A DNA stretch of 64,000 bases, from assembly GCF_935825525.1 (NCBI RefSeq), contig NZ_CAKXZT010000124.1, forward strand, positions 62,001-126,000. The letters run 5' to 3'. This document shows, in pieces, positions 10,344-19,874 of this stretch. The notes under the pieces were generated by a model. The model was not told the DNA's origin. It did not search any database and saw only the letters and a program-made list of their open reading frames with translations. This DNA comes from Mesorhizobium escarrei. GTDB lineage: Bacteria; Pseudomonadota; Alphaproteobacteria; Rhizobiales; Rhizobiaceae. Numbering within the stretch: position 1 is the first letter of the stretch; each line of letters starts with the position of its first letter. The position numbers and the translations under genes were made by a program.

Positions 10344-11171
10344 TCAGGTGATGCGCTGGATGCTCGCCGCAATCTCTTCCGGCTCGAAGACCCGCTTCCA
10401 GTCTTCGCGCATCAGCACCGGCTTGCCGAACTCGATGGCCTTGTTGCAGGCGTCGGAGAACGCGCCCTTGGTCTCGCCGAAGATGACGGCGCCGAGCACA
10501 TTCATGTGGCCAAGCAGGAAGTCGAGCGCGGCCTGCTGGTCGACCCCGCGCGCCACGACCTCGTCGACGGCTTCCTTCATGACGACCAGCAGCGAGGCGC
10601 AGACGGTCTCCGAAAGGCCCGGCTCAAGCAGCGCCATCTGGTCGACCGTGACGCGATGCGACCGCATCACCGGAGCCCAGATGATCTTGGCGATCGCTTC
10701 GCCCTTGGCGAAATCCTCCTCCGGTCCCTGCATCAGCGCGCTGACCATATGCTGCTTGGCCTTGACGCCGCCGAAATAGTCCTTCTTGGCCGCCATGTCA
10801 GTCTCGTCGTTGAAGATCGGCGGATGGCAGGGATGGGTGACGAAATAGGTCAGGTCCGGCCGCTTCGGCAGATGGCCGGCGAAAGGCGCTGCGGCGTCGA
10901 GCACGACCACCATGGTGCCGGACGGAAGCTTGCCCTCGATGCTGGCCGCGACCTTGCCGATATGGGTGTCGGGAACCGCCAGGATCACCACCTCGGCGCC
11001 GTTCAGCGCTTCATCGGCGCTGACCGCGTCGATGCCCAGCCCGGTCTTCAGCCGCTCGCGGCCGGCGTCGCTGACCTCGACATGGCGTATGCTGTAGGGA
11101 GAGCCGCGAAAATTGGTCGACAGGCGGTAACCCATTTTGCCGCCGGCGCCAAACAGCGCAATCGTTGTCAT
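10344..11171 (-). CDS. apnO: Rossmann-fold oxidoreductase, D-apionate oxidoisomerase (ApnO)-like
   Basis: A 275-residue protein with an N-terminal NAD-binding motif LFGAGGKMGYRL and a C-terminal helical domain of the 6-phosphogluconate-dehydrogenase C-terminal type. Internal stretches such as VTHPCHPPIFNDET and ALLEPGLSETVCA match what I know of ApnO, which converts D-apionate to 3-oxo-isoapionate with NAD. Translation is taken from the ATG at 11171 with GGAGATCAGGAG upstream; a longer frame exists but lacks a site. A third copy of the CTGGTATAAT element lies 39 bp upstream, tying it to the RuBisCO-like/ABC locus. The specific name is inference from recalled family sequence plus context. Confidence 0.65.
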   Translation of the reverse strand: MTTIALFGAGGKMGYRLSTNFRGSPYSIRHVEVSDAGRERLKTGLGIDAVSADEALNGAEVVILAVPDTHIGKVAASIEGKLPSGTMVVVLDAAAPFAGHLPKRPDLTYFVTHPCHPPIFNDETDMAAKKDYFGGVKAKQHMVSALMQGPEEDFAKGEAIAKIIWAPVMRSHRVTVDQMALLEPGLSETVCASLLVVMKEAVDEVVARGVDQQAALDFLLGHMNVLGAVIFGETKGAFSDACNKAIEFGKPVLMREDWKRVFEPEEIAASIQRIT

Positions 11172-11480
11172 TTTGCCATACTCCTGATCTCCAATCGTCA
11201 GCTTAGTAGCTGGTATAATCACACTACCATTGATTGGCAATCCGATTTGGGACGAACGCGTTCGCAAGAGCCAATTCCTCAGCCCCGCCGTTGGCTGCGC
11301 CAGGTGGTGGCGGCCTTGCCGGATTCATGCGGTGGATCGATATCGCAGTGCCAGAGGTCTTGTAGACACAGATCTTTTGCATCGCCCGCGAGGCCGGGTC
11401 TTTTCAGGGGGCCGGCGGGCCGGCAGTCTTGATGTCCAGGGTCCGCTGCCAACGTTTCAGCAGTAATCTTGGAAGCCGGA
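11172..11480. other. Intergenic region
   Basis: This 309-bp spacer lies between the mtnA stop and the ApnO-like start, both on the minus strand. It holds the third candidate operator at 11210. I see no gene and no clear terminator for mtnA in it. Confidence 0.5.
11210..11225. promoter_or_regulatory. Candidate GntR operator, copy 3
   Basis: CTGGTATAAT at 11210-11219 is identical to the 755 copy, then diverges. The downstream ACCA at 11226-11229 makes a TGGT...ACCA inverted pair, a pattern seen for FCD-family GntR sites. Confidence 0.4.
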
Positions 11481-12575
11481 TCATCCCCTTCCGGGAAACA
11501 TCGCCTTCAGGCCGTCGCGCGACGCCTTGGCGACGCCGCGTTCGGTGATCAATCCGGTGACCAGCCGCGCCGGCGTCACGTCGAAGGCCGGATTTGCCGT
11601 GGGCGTCGTCTCCGGCGAGATGCGGACCTGCGCAATCTCGCCATTCGCGCTCTTGCCCCAGACCAGCGAGACCTCGTCGCCGGAGCGCTGTTCGATCGGG
11701 ATTTCGGCCAGCCCGTCACCCACCGTCCAGTCGATGGTCGGCGACGGCAGCGCGACATAGAACGGCACGTCGTTGTCGGCCGCGGCCAGCGCCTTCAAAT
11801 AGGTTCCGATCTTGTTGCAGACATCGCCGTCGGCGGTGGTGCGGTCGGTGCCGACGATGACCATGTCGACCTGGCCGCGCTGCATCAGATGGCCGCCGGC
11901 ATTGTCGACGATCAGCGTATGCGGCACGCCGTGGCCGGCCATCTCCCATGCGGTCAGCTGGGCGCCCTGGTTGCGCGGGCGGGTTTCGTCGACATAGACA
12001 TGAACGGGAATGCCGGCTTCCGTTGCAAGATAGATCGGCGCCGTGGCGGTGCCGTAGTCGACGGTGGCCAGCCAGCCGGCGTTGCAGTGGGTCAGGATGT
12101 TGACCGGCTCGCCCGGTTTTTTGCGCGCCGCGATTTCCCTGATGATTTCGAGCCCGTTGACGCCGATGGCGCGGTTGAGGCCGACATCCTCGTCGGCGAT
12201 TTCGCCGGCGCGCCGGTAAGCAGCCTCGGCGCGCCGTCCAGATGGAAGCGGCCGCAGGAAATTGCGCATCTCATCGAGCGCCCAGCGCAGATTGATCGCC
12301 GTCGGGCGGGTTTCGTGCAAAGCCTCCCAGACGCCGTCAAGTGCCGCATCGGAAGGGTCGTCGGCCATCTGCATCGCGACGCCATAGGCCGCGGTGACGC
12401 CGATCAGCGGCGCGCCGCGCACCCACATGTCGCGGATCGCCGTCGCGATGCCGGCAACGGTGCCGACCTTTTCGACGCGGAAATCATGCGGCAGCCAGCG
12501 CTGATCGATGATCTCCACCGAACGCCCGTCGTCGCTCAGCCAGATGGTGCGGTAGTGGCGGTCGCCGACGTTCAA
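11481..12575 (-). CDS. mtnA: Methylthioribose-1-phosphate isomerase
   Basis: A 364-residue enzyme of the eIF2B-alpha-like MtnA family. It converts 5-methylthioribose-1-phosphate to 5-methylthioribulose-1-phosphate. The catalytic Cys164 (LTHCNAG) and Asp244 ([11 protein letters not shown]) are present, as are the [13 protein letters not shown] stretch (54-66) and a full-length C-terminus. Its ATG overlaps the mtnK stop by 4 nt, giving a kinase-isomerase pair. No mtnB/C/D/E methionine-salvage gene follows, so the product probably goes elsewhere, possibly to the aldolase fusion at 17735-19789. Confidence 0.93.
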   Translation of the reverse strand: MNVGDRHYRTIWLSDDGRSVEIIDQRWLPHDFRVEKVGTVAGIATAIRDMWVRGAPLIGVTAAYGVAMQMADDPSDAALDGVWEALHETRPTAINLRWALDEMRNFLRPLPSGRRAEAAYRRAGEIADEDVGLNRAIGVNGLEIIREIAARKKPGEPVNILTHCNAGWLATVDYGTATAPIYLATEAGIPVHVYVDETRPRNQGAQLTAWEMAGHGVPHTLIVDNAGGHLMQRGQVDMVIVGTDRTTADGDVCNKIGTYLKALAAADNDVPFYVALPSPTIDWTVGDGLAEIPIEQRSGDEVSLVWGKSANGEIAQVRISPETTPTANPAFDVTPARLVTGLITERGVAKASRDGLKAMFPGRG

Positions 12576-13843
12576 ATTCTGTTCTCCCGTTCGATCAGCG
12601 CGGCCAAATTGTTTACCTCGTCGATGCTGTGGATCTGGCGCCGGTTGACGGCGATGTGACGGCCGAATTTCAGCGCCTTCGCCTCACATGTGGCGCGCAG
12701 ATCGGCGTCGGCAATGGTTTCGAAATCGGCATTGTGGGCGAGGCCAAGTATGCGCCGGTGCACCTCGACGCCGGCAAAGCCCAGCATGTCGGTCCAGATC
12801 TGGTGCAGCATGTGGTCGAGCGCCTGTTCGGCGCCGAGCCTGTCGCCCTGATCCTCGAACAGGCTTTTCTGGTAGAGCATGCCGGTGCGCTCGGTTCGCC
12901 ACAGATGCGAGAACTCGCTGCGGAACACCGACCATGTCTCGACCGTCACGCCGATCAGATAGGCGCGCATGGCGTCGCGCTTTCCGTTCTGCTCGTGGCC
13001 GCGCTGCGAGAAAAACGCCATCCAGAAATTGGCGAGCAGCATGCCTACGTCGAAGGCGATCGGGCCGTAGAAGGCGAATTCGGGATCGATCATCCGCGTT
13101 TCTGTCTCGGTGACCATGATCGAGCCGGAATGCAGGTCGCCGTGCAGCAGCGTCTCTGCATTGGCGGCAAAGATGTGCTTCAGCCGCTGCGCCTCGACCT
13201 TGAGGTCGCGGTCGGCGCGCAATTCTGCGACGATGCTGTCGAGTTGCGGGCTTGTATGCCGGTTCATCCTGGCGTCGAAATATGGGTCCGAGAACACCAG
13301 GTTCTCGGTAATGTCGCAAAGCTCGACGTTGTCGGCGAACAGTGCCAGATCGGCCTTGCGATCCTTGGTCGCCATATGCAGGTCGGAGCCGCGAAACAGG
13401 GTGCGGGCCATGAACAGGCCGATGTCCCTGGCGATGTTGGGCAGTTGCCGGCCCTCGATCAGCGCCCGCCGCAGGATGATGTGCGGCGACAGATACTCCA
13501 TGATGATCAGCGCCTGGTTTTCGTCGAAGTGATGGATCGCCGGCACCGAGCCGGGCGCTCTCGCGTCTTGCCGCGTCAGGGCGTGATATTCGAAGAAGGA
13601 GCGTTTCAACGGCAGCGGCCAGCTGTCGCCGACCAGGCGGACGTAGGGCAGGGCCTGCTTGACGACGGCCGCTCCCTGCGCACCTTCGACGATGAACACC
13701 AGGTTCAGATTGCCGTCGCCGACCTCGCGAACCTTCCAGCGGCTTGTGTCCTTGCCGATATGCGAGCACAACGCCTCGTTGGCGCCGAGGCGTGCTGCCA
13801 GGGTGTCGACCGACAGTGCTTCGAACGGCAATTTCCCAGTCAT
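12572..13843 (-). CDS. mtnK: S-methyl-5-thioribose kinase
   Basis: A 423-residue APH-fold kinase that phosphorylates 5-methylthioribose at C1. The catalytic loop HGDLHSGS (234-241) and DPEFAFYGP (253-261) are hallmarks of MtnK, and a nucleotide-binding [10 protein letters not shown] lies at 42-51. The ATG at 13843 has GGGAGGGTGAGG directly upstream; a longer in-frame extension would run across the divergent operator. MtnK homologues can also phosphorylate 5-deoxyribose, so the true substrate could be either. It is divergent from the ABC transporter genes. Confidence 0.92.
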   Translation of the reverse strand: MTGKLPFEALSVDTLAARLGANEALCSHIGKDTSRWKVREVGDGNLNLVFIVEGAQGAAVVKQALPYVRLVGDSWPLPLKRSFFEYHALTRQDARAPGSVPAIHHFDENQALIIMEYLSPHIILRRALIEGRQLPNIARDIGLFMARTLFRGSDLHMATKDRKADLALFADNVELCDITENLVFSDPYFDARMNRHTSPQLDSIVAELRADRDLKVEAQRLKHIFAANAETLLHGDLHSGSIMVTETETRMIDPEFAFYGPIAFDVGMLLANFWMAFFSQRGHEQNGKRDAMRAYLIGVTVETWSVFRSEFSHLWRTERTGMLYQKSLFEDQGDRLGAEQALDHMLHQIWTDMLGFAGVEVHRRILGLAHNADFETIADADLRATCEAKALKFGRHIAVNRRQIHSIDEVNNLAALIERENRI

Positions 13844-13915
13844 CCTCACCCTCCCGCTGATGTGCCTCCCATCATAGTGGAGCCAAGGCGGTTGGTCCAA
13901 GCTAGGAAGCCCTCT

Positions 13916-13944
13916 GGCAATTGTCAATCGTGTTGACAATTGCC
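13916..13944. promoter_or_regulatory. 29-bp perfect palindrome in the mtnK/ABC divergent promoter
   Basis: Arms GGCAATTGTCAA and TTGACAATTGCC are perfectly complementary around a 5-nt centre. The site lies 72 bp from mtnK and 37 bp from the ATPase start. It is a strong operator candidate for a regulator controlling both arms; the SorC-type protein at 19875 is the local candidate (inference). Confidence 0.7.
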
Positions 13945-13980
13945 GGAACAGCCCATAGCGTCGTCGCCAGGGAGGAACGA

Positions 13981-15492
13981 ATGGGCAATGATGCCGTGTT
14001 CCGCGTCGACTGCCTGAGGAAATCCTTCGGCCCTATCGAGGTGCTTGGCGGCGTCTCGCTCGATTTGCATGCCGGTGAAGTCGCCGTGCTGATGGGCGCC
14101 AACGGCGCCGGCAAATCCACCCTGGTCAAGATCATCAGCGGCGTCTACGAGCGCGGCGGCGGCACGATGAGCCTTGCCGGCCAAAACTTCGCGCCGAAAA
14201 CGCCGGCGGGGGCGATCCGCGCCGGCGTCGTCACGGTTCATCAAAACATCAATGACGGTGTCGTCGCCGACCTCGACGTCGCCACCAATTTGACGCTCGA
14301 CAGGCTGAGCGGCAGCGGCGCGCCGATCCTGTTCAATCCAGGCCGGGTGCGCCGCGAGGCAAAGGCGGTTGCCGACCGCATGGGGCTGATGATCGATCTG
14401 AAAGCCCGGATCCGCGATCTCTCGCTGGCCGATCGCCAGATGGTGGCGATTGCCCGCGCCATGGCGCATCGGCCGAAAGTGCTGATCCTTGATGAGCCGA
14501 CCTCCTCTCTGTCCAGCGCCGAGGCCGACCGGCTGTTCGCGCTGCTCGACAGGCTGCGCGAGCAGGGCGTCGCCATCCTCTATATCTCGCACCGCATGTC
14601 GGACATCAGGCGGCTTGCCGACCGGATCGTCTCGATGCGGGACGGCGTCGTCTCAGGCGTTTTCGACAGGAAGCCGCTCGATTATGAAGGCGCGGTCAAC
14701 GCCATGCTCGGCCGCAAGATCCACCTCGATCGGATCGTCGCCAGGAATTCGGCCAGGCCTGTCCTGACGATCGACGGGTTGCGCATTGCCGAAGGTTCCA
14801 GGCCGATCTCGCTGACGCTCGGCGACGGCGAAGTGGTCGCCATCACCGGCCTCGTCGGCGTCGGCAAGACCGCGCTCGCCGAGACGCTGTTTGGCGTCCG
14901 CAAGCCGCTCACCGGCACCATGGTGCTGAACGGAAAACCCTATGCACCGGGGTCGACAGGCGAGGCGATCGCCGCCGGCGTGTTTCTCGTCGCCAAGGAC
15001 CGGAGCGAAAACGGGATCGTCGGCGACTTTAACATCCAGGAAAATATCAGCCTGCCATTCCACAAACGGATGTCGCGTCTGAGCGTCCTCAAGCGCCGCA
15101 TCGAGCGCGCCACCGCCCGTCAGCAAATCCAGGAATTGGGCATCGTCTGCCGCTCGGAGAAGGACGAAATGTCGGCACTTTCCGGCGGCAATCAGCAGAA
15201 GGTGATGGTCGCCCGCTGGATGTCGCAGGCGGCAAAATTGTTCATCCTAGACGAGCCTTTTCAGGGCGTCGACATTTCAGCCAGGCGCGATATCGCCGCC
15301 AAGCTGCGGGCGAGCGCCAACGGCCGTGCGACGCTGCTGTTCGTCACCGAGCTCGATGAGGCACTGGAGACCGCTGACCGCATCCTGGTGATGTCGGAGC
15401 AGACAATCGTCGGCGAACATCGCAATGCCGATATCGACCTCGAGCGCCTGCTGGCCGAAGTGGCGGGCGGGCCGTTGCACAGCGCAGCGTGA
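13981..15492 (+). CDS. Sugar-type ABC transporter ATP-binding protein
   Basis: A 503-residue tandem ATPase of the CUT2 family. The first domain has Walker A GANGAGKS and Walker B LILDEPTSSL. The second has GLVGVGKT, signature LSGGNQQ and FILDEPFQGVD. The ATG at 13981 is preceded by GGGAGGAACGA. An upstream in-frame ATG at 13921 lies inside the palindromic operator and is unlikely. It overlaps no neighbour but runs directly into the permease gene. Confidence 0.9.
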   Translation: MGNDAVFRVDCLRKSFGPIEVLGGVSLDLHAGEVAVLMGANGAGKSTLVKIISGVYERGGGTMSLAGQNFAPKTPAGAIRAGVVTVHQNINDGVVADLDVATNLTLDRLSGSGAPILFNPGRVRREAKAVADRMGLMIDLKARIRDLSLADRQMVAIARAMAHRPKVLILDEPTSSLSSAEADRLFALLDRLREQGVAILYISHRMSDIRRLADRIVSMRDGVVSGVFDRKPLDYEGAVNAMLGRKIHLDRIVARNSARPVLTIDGLRIAEGSRPISLTLGDGEVVAITGLVGVGKTALAETLFGVRKPLTGTMVLNGKPYAPGSTGEAIAAGVFLVAKDRSENGIVGDFNIQENISLPFHKRMSRLSVLKRRIERATARQQIQELGIVCRSEKDEMSALSGGNQQKVMVARWMSQAAKLFILDEPFQGVDISARRDIAAKLRASANGRATLLFVTELDEALETADRILVMSEQTIVGEHRNADIDLERLLAEVAGGPLHSAA

Positions 15493-15527
15493 GGCGGGCA
15501 GATAATGGGACGTGGAACGGAGAGGGC

Positions 15528-16547
15528 ATGAGTTCGGGTTGGGAAAGGATGGCAGCCGCGCGCGACCATGCCATTCGCTATGGCTTCATCGTTCTGCTGT
15601 TCGGGTTGATCGCCTATTTCGCCATCGCCGCCGATGGCTTCGTCTCGCCGCAGAGCGCGGTCTTCATCTTTCAGTCCGTCGCCATCACCGGCGTGCTGGC
15701 GCTCGGCGTCACCGCGACCCTGGTCGTCGGCGGCTTCGACCTGTCGATTGGCTCGGTCGCCACCAGCGCCATGATGGCAGCCGCCTATGTCATGGTGGTG
15801 CTGGAGCAGAACGCCGTCGTCGCGGTCGTCGCCTGTCTCCTGATCGGCGCCATCGTCGGGCTCATCAATGGCTGGCTGATCGTCTATACGCGCGTGCCGG
15901 ATCTCCTGGCGACGCTCGGCATGATGTTCCTGCTCGTCGGCTTGCAGCGCATCCCGACCGAGGGCCGCTCGATCGCCACCGGCATGACGATGCCCGATGG
16001 CTCGGTCGCCAACGGCACATTCGGCGCCGCCTTCCTGGCGCTCGGCCGCCACCGCTTCGATTTCTTCATCCCCAACCTCATCCCGGTTTCGGTCGTCGTC
16101 CTGCTCGTGCTTGCGGTGCTGATCTGGTTCTTTCTTGAATACACCCGTTTCGGCCGCATGATGTATGCGGTCGGCAGCAACCAACGGGCTGCCGAGCTCG
16201 CCGGCGCGCCTGTCAAGGCATACAAAATCTGGGCCTACGTTATTTCAGGGGTTTTTGCCTCGATCGGTGGCATTTTGCTCGCTGCCCGGCTTGGACGCGG
16301 CGACATCGCCTCGGGTAATAATCTCCTGCTCGACGCTGTCGCGGCGGCGCTCATCGGCTACGCGGTTCTTGGCGCCGCCAAGCCGAACGCCTTCGGCACG
16401 GCTGTCGGCGCGGTGTTTGTCGGCGTGCTGCTGCAGGGCCTGACGATGATGAACGCGCCCTACTACACGCAGGATTTCATCAAGGGCGTGGTTCTCGTGG
16501 TTGCCCTGGTCTTCACCTTCGCCCTGTCCGGCAGGGGCAACAGGTAG
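15528..16547 (+). CDS. Sugar-type ABC transporter permease
   Basis: A 339-residue membrane protein with about nine hydrophobic segments and the family motif GGFDLSIGSVATSAMMAA after the second segment. The ATG at 15528 follows GGAGAGGG and gives a normal N-terminus; a GTG overlapping the ATPase stop is possible. It forms the channel of the importer encoded by 13981-17665, proposed here to bring in methylthioribose or a related deoxypentose. Confidence 0.88.
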   Translation: MSSGWERMAAARDHAIRYGFIVLLFGLIAYFAIAADGFVSPQSAVFIFQSVAITGVLALGVTATLVVGGFDLSIGSVATSAMMAAAYVMVVLEQNAVVAVVACLLIGAIVGLINGWLIVYTRVPDLLATLGMMFLLVGLQRIPTEGRSIATGMTMPDGSVANGTFGAAFLALGRHRFDFFIPNLIPVSVVVLLVLAVLIWFFLEYTRFGRMMYAVGSNQRAAELAGAPVKAYKIWAYVISGVFASIGGILLAARLGRGDIASGNNLLLDAVAAALIGYAVLGAAKPNAFGTAVGAVFVGVLLQGLTMMNAPYYTQDFIKGVVLVVALVFTFALSGRGNR

Positions 16548-16609
16548 GATTTCGACGGATAGGATTTTCGACCGCCTCAAATCTGAGTTCAACAAGTGGA
16601 GGAGACACC

Positions 16610-17665
16610 ATGAAGATCACAAGAAGACTTTTGGCGAAGGCAGCACTCGGGCTTGCAGGTGCTGCGCTGCTGATGCAGCTACCGGCAATGGCGCAGGACA
16701 GGCCGGCGCCGTTCGACAAGCCCGGCGCCGTCAAGATCGCGCTGGTACGCTATCTCTCGACTGGTGACTTCTTCCAGGCCTATCTTTCCGGTGTCGAAGC
16801 GCAGGCCAAGGCGCTTGGCGTCGATCTGCGCGTCCTCGACAGCCGTCAGGATGCCGCCCTCCAGGCGGACATGGTCGACCAGGCCATCGCGCTCGGCGTT
16901 CAGGGCATCATCATCCAGCACGGCTTGACGGAATCGATGAAGGAAGCCGCCCAGCGCGCGGTCGACGCCGGCATCAAGGTCGTCGCCTTCGACGTCAACG
17001 TCGAAAACCCCAAGATACCGCAGATCGAGCAGTCCGACCGGGACCTTGCACGCCTCGCGCTCGAGCAGGCAATCAAGGACAATGGCGAGAGCTGGAAGGC
17101 CGGCTATGTCTATGTCGCCGGCATTGCGCCGCTCGACCGCCGCAACGAGACCTGGGTCGAGTTCAAGAAGAAATATCCGGGCATCAACGAGGCGGCGATG
17201 TTCGGCACGCTCGACAATCCGATCGCCAATTCCGTCGCCAACCAGGCCCGCTCGGTGTTGTCGGCCAACCCCGACATCAAGGTCATGTTCGCGCCCTATG
17301 ATGAATTCGCCAAGGGTGTGAAGATCGCCGTCGACGAAGCCGGCCTGTCCCAGGACATCAAGATCTATTCGGCCGACATCTCGACATCCGACATCGCCGC
17401 GATGCGCGAGCCCGACAGCGCCTGGGCGGCGACGGCCGCAACCAATCCGGCCGTCGTCGGCCAGGTTTCGGTGCGCGCGCTGGCGCAGCTTTTGGCCGGC
17501 GAGGACCCCGGCCACAACGTCATCGTGCCGCCGACGCTGATCACCCAGAAGGACCTGCTCGACAAGGACATCAAGAACATGGAAGACCTCTCGGCCAAGC
17601 TGCCGCAGTTCGCCCACGCCGATGTCGCGATGCCGGCCTGGATGCCGAACCCGAACGCGAAGTAG
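16610..17665 (+). CDS. Sugar-type ABC transporter substrate-binding protein
   Basis: A 351-residue periplasmic protein with a signal peptide ending near PAMAQ (about residue 28). The mature part shows the periplasmic-binding type I pattern (VKIALVRYLSTGDFFQAYLS at the start, GIIIQHG in the second strand region). A GGAGGAG site precedes the ATG. It is the last gene of the plus-strand importer operon. The ligand cannot be read, but divergence from mtnK/mtnA around a shared operator suggests the substrate of MtnK. Confidence 0.85.
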   Translation: MKITRRLLAKAALGLAGAALLMQLPAMAQDRPAPFDKPGAVKIALVRYLSTGDFFQAYLSGVEAQAKALGVDLRVLDSRQDAALQADMVDQAIALGVQGIIIQHGLTESMKEAAQRAVDAGIKVVAFDVNVENPKIPQIEQSDRDLARLALEQAIKDNGESWKAGYVYVAGIAPLDRRNETWVEFKKKYPGINEAAMFGTLDNPIANSVANQARSVLSANPDIKVMFAPYDEFAKGVKIAVDEAGLSQDIKIYSADISTSDIAAMREPDSAWAATAATNPAVVGQVSVRALAQLLAGEDPGHNVIVPPTLITQKDLLDKDIKNMEDLSAKLPQFAHADVAMPAWMPNPNAK

Positions 17666-17685
17666 CTCTTTTTCGCAGGCAAAAG

Positions 17686-17714
17686 AAAGAGGGGCTTTCG
17701 GGCCGCTCTTTCTG
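17686..17714. terminator. Bidirectional terminator-like hairpin
   Basis: AAAGAGGGGC and GCCGCTCTTT form a 10-bp stem with one mismatch around a 6-nt loop, with A-rich and T-rich flanks on either side. It lies between the convergent binding-protein gene and aldolase-fusion gene. Confidence 0.65.
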
Positions 17715-17734
17715 CGTCTGGACTGTTCTTGGGC

Positions 17735-19789
17735 CTACCGCAACGCTGCCGCGATGTTGCCGCCATCCACCGTCGTCACATTGGCGGTGGTGCGCTCTGC
17801 CAGCGCCTGATGCAGGAAGGCCTGGGCGACGTCTTCGGCCGTCACCTCCTGGCCAAGCAGATTGCCCGCCATATATTCCTTTTCCGACACGCCGCGGGCG
17901 CTCGAACGGCTGGCGATCATCGCGTCGGTCAGCAGACCCGAACGGATGCGGTCGGCGTTGACGGCGTTCGAGCGGATGCCATGGGCGCCGTAGTCGACAG
18001 CATATTGCCTGGACAGGAACAGCGTCGCCGCCTTCGGCATGCCATAGGCGCCGAACTTCGGACCCGGATTGATCGCCTGCTTCGAGGTGTTGAACAGAAG
18101 CACGCCGCCGGTGCCCTGTTCGAGCATGATGCGCACCGCATTCTGCGCCGCCGACTGGTGGGCGAAGAAATTGAGTTCGAAGCTCTTGCGCAAAGTGGCG
18201 TCGTCGAGTTCGCCGATCCTGCCTTCCCAGGCCGCACCGGCATTCGACACGAGGATGTCGAGGCCACCGTAGACGGCGACGGCCTTGTCGAAGGCAGCGC
18301 GCATCTGCGCCGGATCGGTGATGTCGGCGCCGACACCGATCGAACCGTTGCCGGCCTTTTTTGCCGCTTCCGCCGCCCTCGCCGCGTCGAGATCGACGAC
18401 GACCGCATGAGCGCCGTTGTCGGCGAACAGTTTTGCCGTGGCGGCACCGATCGCACCAGCGCCGCCGGTGACCAGCACAACCTGGCCGGTCAGCGGCTTC
18501 GGCTTGTTGGAGGCGAGCTTGGCCTGTTCCAGCGACCAGTATTCGAGCGGGAACAGGTCGGCTTTGGACAGTGGATGGAAATCGCCGACCGCTTCGGCGC
18601 CGCGCACCGCCTCGATCCACATCTCACCGACGTCGGAGGCAATCTTCGCGTCCTTCAGCGTGCGGCCATGGCCGAACATGCCGAGCCCCGGTACCAGCGT
18701 CAGCCGCGGCATCTGGTCAAGCATCGTGCGCTTCGCATCGTCGAGCGCGTCGTTGGTTTCGAAGTAGGCGCGATAATCCCTGGCGAATTCTTCGACATGT
18801 TGGCGGATGACGGATTTGTAGTCGCCGATCTTGTCCGCATCGGGCGCCGGCAGCGCCATCGGCCCGGTCTTGATGCGGATCGACAGGTCGGGTGTCGACA
18901 CGCCACGCCCGGCATAGTCGGCAATTTTTGCCGAATTGATGAAATCGACGATCGCGTCCGAAGTGCGGAAATCGCTGATCATGCGATCGAAGCGGCCTTC
19001 GCCGCGCGCTACCGCCACTGCGCCGCGCAGCATCGGCGCAATCTCCGCAGGCTTCGCCAGCCTGGCCGGCAAGGCGGCTTTCTCGGTGCGTGGCTTGCCG
19101 TGGCTGGCGATGAAATCCTCGGCGACGTTCACATAATGGATCATCCGGTCGTAGGCCTGCTTGGCATCGTCGCCGAAGGTGAAAATACCATGCTTGTCGA
19201 GGATCAGGCCTTCGACCGTCGGGTCGGCGTCGAAGACATCGGCAGCCGCCTTCGCCAGGTCGAAGCCCGGCATGATGTAGGGCACGAACCCCATCCTGTT
19301 GCCGAACACCTTCTTGCTCAGCGCCTCGCTGTCGTCCTGGTCGACGATGGCCAGGATGGCGGTCGAGTGCGTATGGTCGACGAATTTATGCGGCAGGAAG
19401 GCGTGCAGCAGCGTCTCGACCGAAGGGTTGGGCGAAGACGGATCGATCAGGTTCACCCGCTGCAGCGCCACCATGTCTTCGTCGGAAAGTTTTTTGAGCG
19501 ACCGCGCCTTGAGCAGCGCGCCGAGCTTGACCGCCGGCAGGCCCTGCGGCTCGATGACGCCCATGTCCCAGCCGCTGCCCTTGACGCAGAGCACGTCCCA
19601 TTCGTCGCCGACGAGGTCGGTAGCCTTTGTCTTGCACGATGTGTTGCCGCCGCCATGCAGGACAAGCCGCGGTTCGCCGCCCAGAAGCCTGGTCGTGTAG
19701 ACGCGCAGCGCCAGATCGCGGGCAACACCCTTCATTGCATAGTCGGCAACCAGCTTTTCTGCGTCGCCGTCATTCCACAGGTTCTTCAT
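17735..19789 (-). CDS. Bifunctional class II aldolase / short-chain dehydrogenase
   Basis: A 684-residue fusion. The N-terminal aldolase domain (1 to about 420) has GGGNTS (46-51) for phosphate binding and zinc ligands His139, His141 and His200. The C-terminal SDR domain has VTGGAGAIGAATA and a YGMPK catalytic Tyr/Lys pair. Characterised relatives split L-rhamnulose-1-phosphate into DHAP and lactaldehyde and then act on the aldehyde. No rhamnose kinase, isomerase or mutarotase is present, whereas mtnK and mtnA are, so 5-methylthioribulose-1-phosphate or 5-deoxyribulose-1-phosphate is the likelier local substrate (inference). The ATG at 19789 gives the family length. Confidence 0.88.
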   Translation of the reverse strand: MKNLWNDGDAEKLVADYAMKGVARDLALRVYTTRLLGGEPRLVLHGGGNTSCKTKATDLVGDEWDVLCVKGSGWDMGVIEPQGLPAVKLGALLKARSLKKLSDEDMVALQRVNLIDPSSPNPSVETLLHAFLPHKFVDHTHSTAILAIVDQDDSEALSKKVFGNRMGFVPYIMPGFDLAKAAADVFDADPTVEGLILDKHGIFTFGDDAKQAYDRMIHYVNVAEDFIASHGKPRTEKAALPARLAKPAEIAPMLRGAVAVARGEGRFDRMISDFRTSDAIVDFINSAKIADYAGRGVSTPDLSIRIKTGPMALPAPDADKIGDYKSVIRQHVEEFARDYRAYFETNDALDDAKRTMLDQMPRLTLVPGLGMFGHGRTLKDAKIASDVGEMWIEAVRGAEAVGDFHPLSKADLFPLEYWSLEQAKLASNKPKPLTGQVVLVTGGAGAIGAATAKLFADNGAHAVVVDLDAARAAEAAKKAGNGSIGVGADITDPAQMRAAFDKAVAVYGGLDILVSNAGAAWEGRIGELDDATLRKSFELNFFAHQSAAQNAVRIMLEQGTGGVLLFNTSKQAINPGPKFGAYGMPKAATLFLSRQYAVDYGAHGIRSNAVNADRIRSGLLTDAMIASRSSARGVSEKEYMAGNLLGQEVTAEDVAQAFLHQALAERTTANVTTVDGGNIAAALR

Positions 19790-19874
19790 GTTCGCTTCGT
19801 CCGATTTCTCTTCGTTTGTGAACAGGAATGCCGCGACGCCTTGATGACAATGCCTCCGCGGCGGCTTGTGTTCT

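Noticed and set aside
11230..11466. Short plus-strand frame between apnO-like gene and mtnA
   Set aside because: Arg/Gly-rich composition, no ribosome-binding site and no motif.
17735..19789. Calling the fusion a rhamnulose-1-phosphate aldolase (rhaD)
   Set aside because: The family name fits, but there is no rhamnose kinase, isomerase or mutarotase nearby, and mtnK/mtnA are. The substrate is left open.
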